Positions 35,305 to 46,307 of a stretch of DNA of 64,000 bases are shown here, piece after piece (position 1 is the stretch's first letter; every line of letters begins with the position of its first letter). This DNA is from Oscheius dolichura (lineage: Eukaryota > Nematoda > Chromadorea > Rhabditida > Rhabditidae). The notes below the pieces were generated by a model, which did no database searches, was not told the origin of the DNA, and saw only the letters and a program-made list of their open reading frames with translations. Made by a program: the position numbers and the translations under genes. The stretch spans positions 12,338,001 through 12,402,000 of the forward strand of contig OW051497.1 of assembly GCA_932521035.1 (NCBI GenBank), in the 5' to 3' direction.

Positions 35305-35937
35305 CAGACCTCCTTATTAAATCCATCGTCTTTCGGTTCAACTGTTATCTCAGTCATCAATGAATAGATATTTGTGCACAATCAGTTCATTTGTCGCTTT
35401 CTTTCACCAATAATAAATTTTCGTTGCTAAATTATCTAGTTCTCAATAAAAAAGAAAAAGATTAGTAATATTCCCATGTTTTCTAAACCAAAAGGGGCCT
35501 AGTTTAACTTTATTGCATCTAGAATTCTCCAAAATTGAGTAATTGCCAGTATAAACTATTCCCATCTCTCAAACGAGTTGATTCCCGACCAGAAAATAGT
35601 TGTCTAATAAAAAATATTAATAAATCTTTCTCTAACATAAAAAGAAAGCCTTGAATTACTTTGAAAGAACTGAAAAATGATAGAACCTGTGTCTAGAAAC
35701 CGCAGCCGAGTGAACCGCCTAGTCTAGGTCCCGAACGGAACCCTGATCACAGTCGCTTTCCGTCTTTCGAAAATAATTTTCAAGTTATATTAAAGCAGTA
35801 CTTTAACCCAAAGGAACATGAAACTACCCAGAATTAATAATAGAATACAAATTAAAGATACAAACTTTTATTTCATGAAAGATAACATTTTATAAGTGAA
35901 CAAACACGTACCATACAGAAAGCTCATTTTGTTAAAT
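35305..35937. other. Convergent intergenic region
   Basis: AT-rich DNA between the 3' ends of the plus-strand gene ending 35304 and the minus-strand RING gene ending 35938; no ORF of note. Confidence 0.4.
35412..35417 (+). terminator. AATAAA poly(A) signal
   Basis: Lies 108 bp after the stop of the two-span protein gene. Confidence 0.5.
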
Positions 35938-36839
35938 TTACAAAAACAATTTTCGAATCCGATGTACTCGGAAACGCTTACGACATGTGGGGCATTTCCG
36001 TCGAACTTGTGAGTTAGCCAATAGATTTTCAAGGCATCCCTCGCAAAAAGCATGGCCGCACGGCAGGCAGTGATTCTTTGGATTCTTGAAACAAATGGAG
36101 CACTTTTTGTCTTCTTCTAGTTGCATGACGTTTCTTCGGAGCATTTCAATTTCTTCTTTTAGATAATCCACTTCAGAGGTATTCTTGATAGTGGAGTCTT
36201 CTATAAAGTTCGTTTTTCGGAATATGACTGGCTAACCTTCGATCCCAATTGGGGATTCTTTCAACGTATTCAACGGCTCAAAGGCCGGTTGACCTAAAGC
36301 ACCTCTGGTGACGTCTATTTTATATCGTGCCAGGTCTACGGCCTTTTTCATTACTTGGCTGTTGTAACGCAGTTCTTCTCGTTCAGTAATGGCTTTATCA
36401 TATTCTAAAGACATGTATTTCTTGCAACCAAACCGCAACCGAACCTTTGTTTGTATCTTTAATGTGCTTCTTTAAGACTTTAATCATCGTAGCTACTTGT
36501 TGATCGCGTCCGGCTATTGGAAATGTAGTTCTTAGCTTCTTGACCATATCCTCTGTTTTTTCTTTCATCTCTTTATGCGAAATAATGGTAGCCTCTAGTT
36601 TTCTCTCCCTTTCAATAGCGGCGTTGTAATCTAAAAAGAGCACGTTTTTAAAAGTCAGACGGTGGAAAACTTATGACATTCCGTTCGAATTGTGGTTCTA
36701 GCTTGTCCTTCAATTCTTTGACCAGTTCAGCTTTCAATTCATCACCCGGTTGAGCCTTTCGTTCTAGCAGAGGGCCTTTTCTGACATCATTATTGTGAAT
36801 CATATACGGGATCTTATTTATTTGCCTCTTGTTCGACAT
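35938..36839 (-). CDS. Coiled-coil RING-finger protein (copy A), BRE1-like RING
   Basis: Probable E3 ubiquitin ligase. Four exons, 36671-36839, 36445-36630, 36237-36404 and 35938-36200, all introns in phase 1, give 261 aa. Residues about 20-190 are charged and helical (AAIERERKLEATI, EYDKAITEREELRYNSQ), followed by EIEMLRRNVMQLEEDKK leading straight into a C3HC4 RING: CSIC, CLPCGHAFCEGC, KCPTC, with all eight zinc ligands present. The protein ends RIRKLFL, like the hydrophobic end after the RING of BRE1/RNF20-type ligases. It is far shorter than BRE1, so it is a relative rather than the orthologue. Copy B lies 512 bp upstream in the same orientation with identical exon number, phases and second-exon length (186 nt). 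Confidence 0.82.
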
Positions 36840-37350
36840 TGTTACCTGAAAAGTTTTAAAATTTTGGATCAGGAAAAAAAGGAAGCCCGAGGGACCCCCT
36901 GATTTTGCCTGGTTGCGCACAGTGGTCCAGCAGCGACTGTGTGCACACTTTCTGTTTTGCGACAATATTTTTCAGAGAAAGTGGGAAATGGGCTGAAACC
37001 TAGTTCATTCGATCCAGTTTTTACGCTGATTCTGACGATGTTTTTTGTTTTTTCTCAAAAGGCCGCATTTTCTTCTGCTACAGTAACCCGCCTAGGTCCC
37101 TAGGAGTTCCTTTAAACGCAACAAAGCTTTAAAACTGATAATATCCGGTATTACTGTATCGTTGTCACAGATGATTTTTGATAAGTAGCTTTGGGAAACA
37201 GCAAAGGGTTTATTCGTCATTTCACAGAACAATATTTTTATTTGTGGGCATTTGAGTCGTAAATTTGTGGATAAGTGATTGAGGGGGAAGAATTTGTGGA
37301 AATGGATAAGTGAAATAATGGCACGTAACATACACATCCATTCGATGATA
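36840..37350. other. Spacer between the two RING genes
   Basis: Contains the 3'UTR of copy B, the upstream region of copy A and, at about 37111-37195, a segment similar to one upstream of copy B. An 81-codon minus ORF at 37092-37337 ending LLRLKELLGT overlaps that segment; I cannot say whether it is coding. Confidence 0.45.
37111..37195. repeat. Duplicated upstream element, copy 1 (before RING copy A)
   Basis: About 80 bp aligning with 38569-38655 at roughly 70% by eye; shared words include TAAACGCAA, ATATCCG, GATTTTTGA/CGTTTTTGA and GTAGC/GTTAGC. It sits about 270-355 bp upstream of the copy A start codon. Confidence 0.55.
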
Positions 37351-38217
37351 TTACAGAAACAGCTTTACGGGATCATTTCGACCAAACTTAGCTCTGCATG
37401 TGGGGCATTTGGCGTACAAAGATTGCTGTAGGAAAGCGCAGCTTTTGCCAAATACATGCCCACAGGGCAATGCCCATTCCTTCGGCTCCACGGAGCAAAT
37501 GGTGCACTCCTTCTCTTCCTCTAACGCATCTTTTCTCTTCTCGAGCTCCTGGACCTTGACCCGCAACAAAACATTTTCGTTTTTATGATCTTCCAATTCT
37601 TCAACCTTTTTCTTCAGCATTTCAATTTCCACGGTCAGACTAGCAACATCTATAAACCCATTTTTTTTGAATACAGATAACAAACCTCCAGGATTCCCAG
37701 AGCACTGACTAGAGTTGGCATGCTGTACAACTTCGTACCGTTTCGGGGCCATGTTGTTTCTTGTCCGAATGTCTTTTAGCAGCAGATCATTCTGAGATGT
37801 TACTTTATCCTTTTTCATAAGGGCATCTTTATAGCCTAAAATGCATCTATTTGTCTGCTAGAATACTCCCAAACCTTTGCTTACTTGGATACGCTCCTGG
37901 CGCAGCAGCCTCAGCTGCTGAGTCACTTGGTCACAGCGTTTTGGCTCTGAGAACATCTTCCTCAGAAGTTCCATCTCGTAGGCTGTTCTTTTTTCAGTCT
38001 CTTTCAGCAAATGAATGTCATCGTTTAGTTGCTTTTCCTCGGCAAGTCCTTTATTATATTCTAAACGGCATACATTTTCTAAAAGGCTGATCCGTGCCAA
38101 ACCTTTGACCAAATATGACACAAGCGGGTCAGGCTTCTTCTTCGACTTCTCTGCCATTTGAAGCGTATCAAGTTCATCCACCAGAATGCGCTTTCTGCCA
38201 CTATTCGGTGGATCCAT
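37351..38217 (-). CDS. Coiled-coil RING-finger protein (copy B) with a missing zinc ligand
   Basis: Paralogue of the 35938-36839 gene. Exons 38103-38217, 37875-38060, 37686-37835 and 37351-37649, again all phase 1, give 249 aa. The coiled region (EYNKGLAEEKQLNDD, LTVEIEMLKKKVEELED, KVQELEKRKDALEEEKE) leads into a RING: CTIC, ALPCGHVFGKSC, KCPTCRAKFGRND, ending PVKLFL. The fifth zinc ligand is Gly instead of Cys (GGC at 37447-37449), so site 1 or the fold is probably weakened; the other seven ligands remain. The frame is otherwise intact, so it does not look like a pseudogene. Its first intron (38061-38102) is 42 nt and free of stops in frame, so its retention would only insert 14 residues. 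Confidence 0.8.
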
Positions 38218-40541
38218 TCGTCTGGTGCAATACAACAGATACCAAGTGAGTACTCTACAAAGATTAAAAATTTTGTATTGAAAACGAGGAATACAATGGA
38301 AACTGGATCAGAGGAAGTTCAGGAATAAACAGGTATGGTACGGATCCCCAAAAACTATAAAAGTTATAATTTCGTTTTTAGGAACAAACAGGATACAGAA
38401 AAAAACATGGCCATCATTTTAAATTACCAGAAAAAAAGACAAGAAAGCGCCTGTAATGACAAATCGAAGCGGGTAGCGGTCACTCGACAAAACAACAACA
38501 AGTCCGCAACGGTTAAAAAGTTCAAACATATGGATGCCGCAGCGGAAGGCGCCTGTGGACAAACTTTTGCGTAAACGCAAGAAAGTTTTAATAACTGATT
38601 ATATCCGAAATTAGTACCCCGTTTCATAGATCGTTTTTGACAGTTAGCATAATGGAGCAGCAACTATTTTATTGACTATTTCAGAATATGGAAAGCGGCT
38701 TAAAATATTTGTATTAAATAAACTAGGAGAGAGATCCCGGTTAATGAAGCTGCGAAGATCACCAGTCGATAATGCCTTCCTTTGTTCGCCAGGATCCCTC
38801 CTACCACCGAGCTGCCGAGTGGAGTAGTTGTATATCTCCTCTAGGTGCCAGAAAATCTATGACATGATGTCGGTATGCTGCCCAGGACTTGCATTCCGTT
38901 GAAGTCGCCGACAGATGGTGCAAGGGATAATACTGCTTCAAACAGAGAACCTTTATCTCTGTTTGTCTTTATTCAGATATGAGACGTTCTTCTTTTTCTG
39001 TCCACGGAGATGGTAACTGCCATTGCTTCCTGTCGCGGTCCTGAAACCTAACAAAACAATGAACCAGACAGAACTTTAGAACCAGCAGTAAATTATCTTA
39101 TTCCCATCCTCTGGAGTCGCCAGAAGGCACCCGTCTCCCGCCGGTATATAGTAGCCGTGACTAGTTTTTTGAACTGTAACCCCCGTCAATAACTTGGCGA
39201 CTTTACACATCCTGCAGAGTCTAAGGCAGAGCATTTTGGAATAAGTAGGCTTTGAAGGTCAGACGATCACAGCATAGTTTGCCCGGATTAAAGAAGAAAA
39301 AAAGAAACGCAGGCGTCAGCTATTCACGACAATGTCTGCTATTTCCCAGGATGCGAGAGGCGGACGTCGTCTTATTCTCAAATCTCTTCCTGGTCACAAT
39401 TTAGCTTTATCCTCTGCAAACTCCTCTTATATTCGACGAGGTTAAACGATTTTGCTGTCTTTGAAGATTTCAAAAGATTGATTCAGTTGTGATGCATAGA
39501 TGAAGAAGAAGCCGCTCCTCGTGTCCTTCCTTTTTCTTGCAAAAGTAAATAAAATCTTGGTAATGAATATTAGTACGCCTAGATCATTAGCCGAACACTT
39601 TTTCCCGATCTTTCCGTCGCCAGAGCAACCCAGACGGCTACAATTAGTTCTACCCCCTCCCTTCTCCCTTTAAATTGACTCTCGGAATGCTAATCTCTCC
39701 CAAGTACAGATGACCAAATTTACAATGAGATCATTTTCGTTACATCGCTGAGTTGTTTCTCAAATTGCGCAGGTAATAAGATTAGGCCTATTATGTGTCG
39801 ATAAGTTTATCCTCACGGCTCTTTCTATAGCACACGTCCTTCCTCTTTTAGAACACCTTATAACATTCAAATAAATACCAGTTGGAACAAACGCACACCG
39901 TTTACAATTAACTGTTTCCTACTGTAAACACTCAGCAATATGTTTTTTTGTAGTCGTAACCATGCGAAGAGCATCACAAAGATGCACGAGATGTCGTGGC
40001 AAGAGATTTCACAAATAACATGTTTTTTTTGTAGTCTTCTCGAAGTAGAGGCCGGTCAAATTCTGTGCTGAAGAGTGCTGCGCTATGTTGATCACATTAC
40101 AAGAAAACTACCGCTTAAATTAATAAAACAACAAGCGTAAGGTACTCATTAGACTACTAAAAACAAAGAAAATAAGCGTTTTCGCCTTTTTTGAAACAGG
40201 AAGAATATAAACGATGGGGAAACCTTCGCCAATCACTAAAACAATCTCGAATTTCACCTGTTGGGTGCCCTGTGACGGTGCTAACAATTATAAACCGCAC
40301 GTTCTAAGTATGGCAAGGTTTTGCTATTAACTCGTCTGCTTCCTGTAAAATATCGAGGGTTCTCCAAGACGGTTCTCTTGTCCTTCTCGGTGTAACACCT
40401 TTGTGAGCCATGAGGTGTCCCTTGTCCGGGGTTCATCATCCCCAAACAGTCAGTGCCCCTTCCATTAGCACTTCCAACCTCTGTTCCGTCTATTTTTCGC
40501 TTTACTCCCTTTTTATTGTTTTCTAAGAAAGTTTTATAGAT
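38218..40541. other. 2.3-kb intergenic region
   Basis: Apart from the duplicated element at 38569 I see no gene. Two related T-rich words (ATGTTTTTTTGTAGTC at about 39951, with one extra T at about 40020) recur 70 bp apart. Confidence 0.45.
38569..38655. repeat. Duplicated upstream element, copy 2 (before RING copy B)
   Basis: Partner of 37111-37195, lying about 350-440 bp upstream of the copy B start codon in the same orientation. Confidence 0.55.
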
Positions 40542-40849
40542 ATGAGTGAGCATATGAAGAAGCAGATTTATGAGGATTCCTTAAAGTATATTGATAGAGG
40601 AAAGCTTCGAAAGATTGTGCCGTACTACACGGAAGAAGAGTTCAATCTGTACATATTTATTCAATGCCACGTGAGTTATCGAGCAGTTTACCCGGGTACA
40701 AAGGTGACTTTCAGTCGTACGCCAATGTTATGTGCCCGCTACCGAAGGGAATTGACATCAGGAAGAATGGCACCATGGATAATATGTCTGAAAAGAGCGA
40801 TAATAGCGATGCCACTGATGAGAAGCACCATGAGTTGAAGGACGAGTGA
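40542..40849 (+). CDS. Small charged protein, 87 aa, or 3' exons of a larger gene
   Basis: Two exons, 40542-40670 and 40715-40849, join in phase across a 44-bp intron (GTGAGT...TTTCAG). The peptide runs MSEHMKKQIYEDSLKYIDRG, a hydrophobic patch NLYIFIQC, then CPLPKGIDIRKNGTMDN and a strongly acidic end (SEKSDNSDATDEKHHELKDE). An acceptor-like GTTTTATAG lies 2 bp before the ATG, so this may be the end of a longer gene whose upstream exons I could not find. No family recognised. Confidence 0.5.
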
Positions 40850-40910
40850 AAGGGTTTATTTTCGACGGGCCATCACCGGCTGGCCGTGGCGCCCTCCATT
40901 GTCGGTTGTA

Positions 40911-42206
40911 TCATAATTCTGTTTGTCTTGTCATTGTAGATCCGCGTGTAGCAATTACCACTACTCGTGATGTATGTGTACGAATAAAAACCTTCTCCAA
41001 CGACTGACGTAAATCCTTGCTGCTGTAGATTACAAACAAAGGGAGCAGAGCAGCGGCTATCAGGTCAATCTGCAACTTTATTTTTAGAATTATTGTGAAG
41101 AATGTTCACAATTGAAGCGATCCTCTTTGAAAGGAAGACCCACTGCTTCGTGTAGCTTTCATATTGCAGGAACGTGTAGATGGTATAAGCGGAGGATACA
41201 TAAAATATTCCTTTTCTATTAATTTTTGTTTCCTACCTGGAAAGCGACATAGGTGATCATAGCCTGTGACAAGATGTTAACATCAGTGTATTTGTTCCCC
41301 GTCTTCTTGTATATAATGTACAGTTTCCCCACAATTATCAGATAGAAGACCAGACAAATAGTGGGAAGGAGTACAGATTTCGAAAGGAGTGTCTGCAAGG
41401 ATTTGAAATAAGGCAGAAAGAAGTCTTACGTAGAATATAGGATAAGTGAACTCGGCCTCATTGCAAACATACAGATATTGCTCGTTTCTAAGAATAAGCG
41501 CATAGGCAAAGGAACAGTTTACATATCCGAGGAATGCAGTAAAAATGACTCCTACGCTCCAGATAGCAACCTGCCATATCATGAGGCCTTTTCTGAAAGA
41601 CATGCTTCAAAAAGAGGAGTTTCTTACCCGGTGAACATGGTATGATTAAGATCTTTCGAGGTGAATATCATCATCCGGTGGAGGGCAATAACGACAGTAA
41701 TTAGAGAGGTGACATGTTCCGTTAGGACGTCAACATGCCGTAAGACGGAGTAAACGGCTGAAAGTGAAAAATAGATTTAAGAAAGTGGCTTCTCTTTGAT
41801 ATATGTTATACCTGTACTTAAATAATCCTTTAACCCCTGTTTCGTTGAAAAGAAGACAACCGGCATGCCAATAACAAGCTGATATATAATCAGAAGCATA
41901 TTGGCGATCAATAAATGAAAGAGAAAGACATAAAATGTTGTCTGAAGATTAATGAGGTCAGGTGATAGAAAGGGTACCCCACTTCCATGAACTTCCTGAA
42001 TTTCTTGAGCAGCACTGCAAGGACCGTCACATTTATAAGAAGAGCGACCATTAGAGTGACTCCGTAAAGTATGAGGACAAGATAATAAGTGAAAGTTATC
42101 TCCGAGGCAGTGATTTCGACCATCACCTGGAAGGGGATAAGAAAACATTACTGTTACTCACTTCTTCGTAAAAAGAACTTCCACATACGGTTGTACAGCC
42201 GCTCAT
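40911..42206 (-). CDS. Nematode-type serpentine (chemo)receptor
   Basis: Seven-span GPCR resembling nematode serpentine receptor families. First exons 42162-42206, 41983-42126 and 41812-41941 join in phase. TM1 is LVLILYGVTLMVALLINVTV, TM2 FYVFLFHLLIANMLLIIYQ, TM3 HVTSLITVVIALHRMMIF with HRM at the DRY position, TM4 MIWQVAIWSVGVIFTAFLGY, TM5 SVLLPTICLVFYLIIVGKLY, TM7 IDLIAALLPLFVIYSSKDLR, followed by a basic tail (SLEKVFIRTHTSR) and TGA at 40911-40913. The short N-terminus has two Cys (MSGCTTVC). The junction between TM6 (ITYVAFQ, about 41240) and the next coding block (YTIYTFLQYESY) has a good donor but no clear acceptor, so the model is uncertain between about 41090 and 41240. The exact subfamily is not assigned. 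Confidence 0.75.
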
Positions 42207-45200
42207 TGTAGAATGTAGGATATTCAGATTCACATGACCGGCTTCTTTCAATCTATATCTCTGAACACCTGCTTTCGGAGAATATCCGCGTACTTTGTAT
42301 CGCATTCGTCAACCGTCTGGAAAATGCATAGTTAATGGAAATACATACTTGAGTATGATCGGAATATCGTTTCCATACCTACACATCATTCATTTAGTAA
42401 CTACAAAACCCAACTTAGTCATATCTGCTAGCAATAACCAGAACTTGACAGTATTCGTGGAAGAACTTGCATGTTCAAATGTCGTCATAGTGTAGTGCTC
42501 CCGACCATCTGCGTACGCCAACCTCTCTGCAAAAATGACAGGCTTTCATTATTCACCATCTCATACTTTTCTTCCTTGCGCAAATGTTTTTTTGGAGCTG
42601 TTGTTGTTGACCAGTTGAGCTAATTAATATTCTTTGTAGACAATAACATGTCAAGTTGGGAGAATAATAACAAAGGAAAAATTCACTCTGGCTGCTTTTC
42701 GAGTATCCTTTCCTTCTTCATCGGCAAGCTTGCACCCTGTTTGTTCCCAATTCCTTCCTTCCCGCAATATTTGAAAGTCCCCGGTTTGACGTCACTTTCT
42801 CGGAACTGTCGTGAGGTTCCCATACTCGAAGGCGGTCAAATTGAATCGTATCTCCAACCTACTCACCCCGATTGTCTGATCATAACAACAAAAGGTCCAC
42901 TTGGAAGCTGGATGGTTGGCCGGGATTCGCAATTTAGGGGTCAAGCTGATCAATTCGGTGATAGTTTCGCACCGCGACTCCCTCCTGTCCCGATTAGGAC
43001 GCGGTGTAATACTTTGCTGCTGTTGGCCATGATAATAGACCGCTTGGACGTACCAAGGCCATCCCCTCTACGATTACTGTATTCCTTGATTAAACGTCTG
43101 TAAACATTACCGTAACCTATACCAGACCGCCGTTTCCTGTCACTTTTCGCCATGCGTCCAAAAAACCACAACCCGGCGCACTCATCCTCTCGACAAGACG
43201 AAAGTTGTTCTTATCATTTTCGTCGGGGCGTCTTCTCCGGAAAATGAGCAGAGAAGAGAAGGTGGTTGTAGTTTGATAGCAGAGGTGGGGTCTACCCCTC
43301 TCGATCGAGATGGGCTAAGTTATCCTTGACTGTCTAGAAAATCGAGATGTGTCACCTTATCGTTTAATTTCGACGGTTGATCAAGATCTCGAAGATGCTA
43401 TCTGGGAACCACAGCTCTTCTCCTTGCTAATGACCGTTGAGTTGTGAGACCGGGGGGATCGATGTCGTCTCAAGTGGTTTTGTCCTCTTCAAACTGTTTT
43501 ATCACAAAGCTTTGCAGTAGTCTTTTGATTACACCCCCTCTTACACAGCTCGGAGCATCCCCTGCTCATAATTGTTGATCGTACTATCAACAAAAATATT
43601 ATGTAGTTATTTTTTCCTCCCCGTACAAAGTCCCCGTTTTTTTAATCATGGGATTGAATGTGAAAGCGAAAGACGTCGCCAAACGAGGAAGTAACATGCC
43701 AAACAGCTCCCGTTCCCGCCACATTATGTAGTTAACAATAGTTTCAAAAGAACTGTTGCAGTTGTCTAACTATAGTAGTTGATATGCGCAATCAGTTCGG
43801 CCATCTGACCTCAGCCCCACCTTTACGGGCCACCCGCAGCGGTAGGATCCGGCAGCCGGTGGTCATTAGCCTCCCACGCCACACCCACAAGATATCAGTT
43901 TTCCCATATTTTAATTGTCAACTTCTTACAGTCTCTTTAGTCGTTTTCAGCCATTTTAGTCCCAGAAGTTCTCTTCCTCTTCCTAGTAGAGGATTCTTTC
44001 TGAATTTAACCTCTAAGCTTCTAAGAAGCGCGAAACTGCCGTAATTCGAACACTTCTTATCCGAAAGCCTTGCTTAGCCCATGTTAGTCGTTTTCCCTCC
44101 CCCTGTGAATGTTTTGTGTGTTGGCATGCCAAAAATGCACGAAAAAGTCTAAAAGCCACACGGGAAACACCATCGTCGAGACTATTTTGAAGAAGTGCAT
44201 TAGGGCGTTGGTCCATTTGTTCATGATTACACAGTGATCAAGAATGGTGACTAACTAGGAACATGTGGTTTTCCATACTTAGTGGTTCGCCTATTTTTCG
44301 ACATAGATGGCGAGGTCAGGGCTATTCCTACCGGACAGTGACTACTCTTTACAGTAATTTAACTTTAGCTGTTTCTAAACAGTCAACTTTGCCACACGTT
44401 CCCGCGCATACCGGTTGTCGAGCTCAGAAGTTTGCTCAGCGCGCAGGCACGCAGGCATTATAGACAAATTGATCCTCCATAAACCCCTTTTGTTCCTCAA
44501 ATCATCTACTGTTAACTTTTTTAGGGTAGAGACCACCTCCAATTGACCCTAGTTACTCTCCTGGAAAAGGGTCTTACTCATTGTTTCGTCGAAACAACTT
44601 GGCCCTTCCTTCTTTCCCCCATATAAGGCAGTAGTCGTTTGGAAGTGCGGGAAATCGTGGGTTCACATCTTGCGGTCATTTCGCTCTCCTTTTCAAATTT
44701 TCTGGATCATTGGAAGTTTACTTATGAATTGTTCTTGTTTGCCAATCGGCGTTCAGAGGTCATCCAGCTGCAACGGTAATGCGTCAGAGCTTTCTTGACT
44801 TCTATAAAACGTCTGTCAAACTGTTTTCCTGATTAGGCCGTCCTTTTTATCGTTATCCATTGCCTCTTGCTTATGTCCTAGTCGTTCATTCCGAACTGGG
44901 CCCCATCACATAACCATTAATGAACTGTTTGAGCTGTTATGCCCAACTTGAAGGAACAAAGACGGCTGCAGCTTTACACACGACAAAAAGAACAGTGACA
45001 GACGTCATGTGCGCAGGGCGAATTCCATGGGTCCATCGTTAAATGTTGCCCTTTGGCTTTGAGACAAACAATAACAAATTCTTCCGAAGATACACTTAAT
45101 GAGATTTCCATGGGGTTTAACCTTGCCTAGTACCAAAATAGTACCCGACCTGAAGTGACTCAGCCACATTTTGATTAAATCCCGTAAATCCCTAGCAGTA

Positions 45201-46307
45201 TGACTACAAAGATGCATCATAGATCACTTGAGTTAGACAGAAGTGCTATAAACAGCTTTATGAGGAACATATTATTGGGTAGCTTATCAGGGATTAGTTT
45301 CGTGGTTCGGTATCCCTATCCACCTTCCACCACCTAGAATGACTTTCCCCACTTCCGCATTCCCTTGCTAGAAGTTGCGGATAAACATGAACAGCCCGTA
45401 GTTACGGTAGTAGGGCTGCCGTAAACTGGCACTTACATGTTGGCCGTTTTATGAGTTCGTATACTTCCTAACGGTCGGACTGTCCTTGTTATTCGGGGAA
45501 GAATACGCAACATTGATTAGTTACTCGTATTTGACTTATTTATTTGACTTCTACTATCATGCGCAAAGGAGCATGTCCGCCTTGGGACTTGTTGATCCGC
45601 TGCTGACCCGAACAAGTTCATGTTGCCATTGATAAGAATTTTAAGTGTTTCCGGTAATCCGGCACGTGCTTATCGGTTACATAATCCTACCTAATCCGAG
45701 TAACCATAGTAATGGTCAAGGGGTGCTTCCGGAGAGTGCGCATTCCCGGCGTCCAATCAACCTTGAAAGTGTCGATCATTTCGTGGCCGTCGAGATGGAT
45801 GGCGGTTGCTGACAGTTCAACGCATCACAGCTACCTGGTTGCTTGTAAAGCGTACTTTCTATTTGGCTCCCCCCCATTCCCTAACTAATCATCTTCTCTA
45901 TTCCTATAGGAAGATTCCGAATGACTTGTGCATCGGAAATTAGGCGAACCGGTTCGATCTTGGCGACGCATTCCAGCGACCGCAACATATTATTAAACCG
46001 ATTGGGGCACGTGTTATTGGTCAACAACGATCTTAACATTTTGCAACAATATAATAAATTCACACATTGCTGCTTCTTATTCCTCCTCCCTGTTCGAAGC
46101 AGAACAATAGAGATTGACAATATCTCGGCCAGAGAATGCAAAAAGCTTGCGGAGAAGTTGGAAATTTATGGATGCGTAACACTTTCACTCTCATCCCTTA
46201 ACCTATATTGCTTTTACTTCTCCGAAGCCTATTGGTTTCGATGATTAGTGATCTCATATATGTCTCTGCCGGTCTCATTCAATCCTTTTCAGGTCCTGTT
46301 GGCAGCA
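42207..46307. other. 4.1-kb intergenic region
   Basis: Holds two longer ATG ORFs without domain or splice support (42648-43103, 151 codons; 45921-46244, 107 codons). Both lengths are expected by chance. The stretch just before 46308 ends in a good acceptor (CCTTTTCAG at about 46292), so it probably contains the 5'UTR intron of the zinc-finger gene. Confidence 0.45.

Noticed and set aside
42648..43103. 151-codon plus ORF
   Set aside because: About this length is expected a few times by chance in 64 kb over six frames; composition is not coding-like and no splice sites or domain support it.
44640..44690. tRNA T-loop-like GGGTTCACATC
   Set aside because: No matching acceptor or anticodon stem could be folded around it.
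45921..46244. 107-codon plus ORF upstream of the zinc-finger gene
   Set aside because: The opposite strand is open over much of the same stretch, neither frame has a domain, and the zinc-finger gene starts well at 46308.
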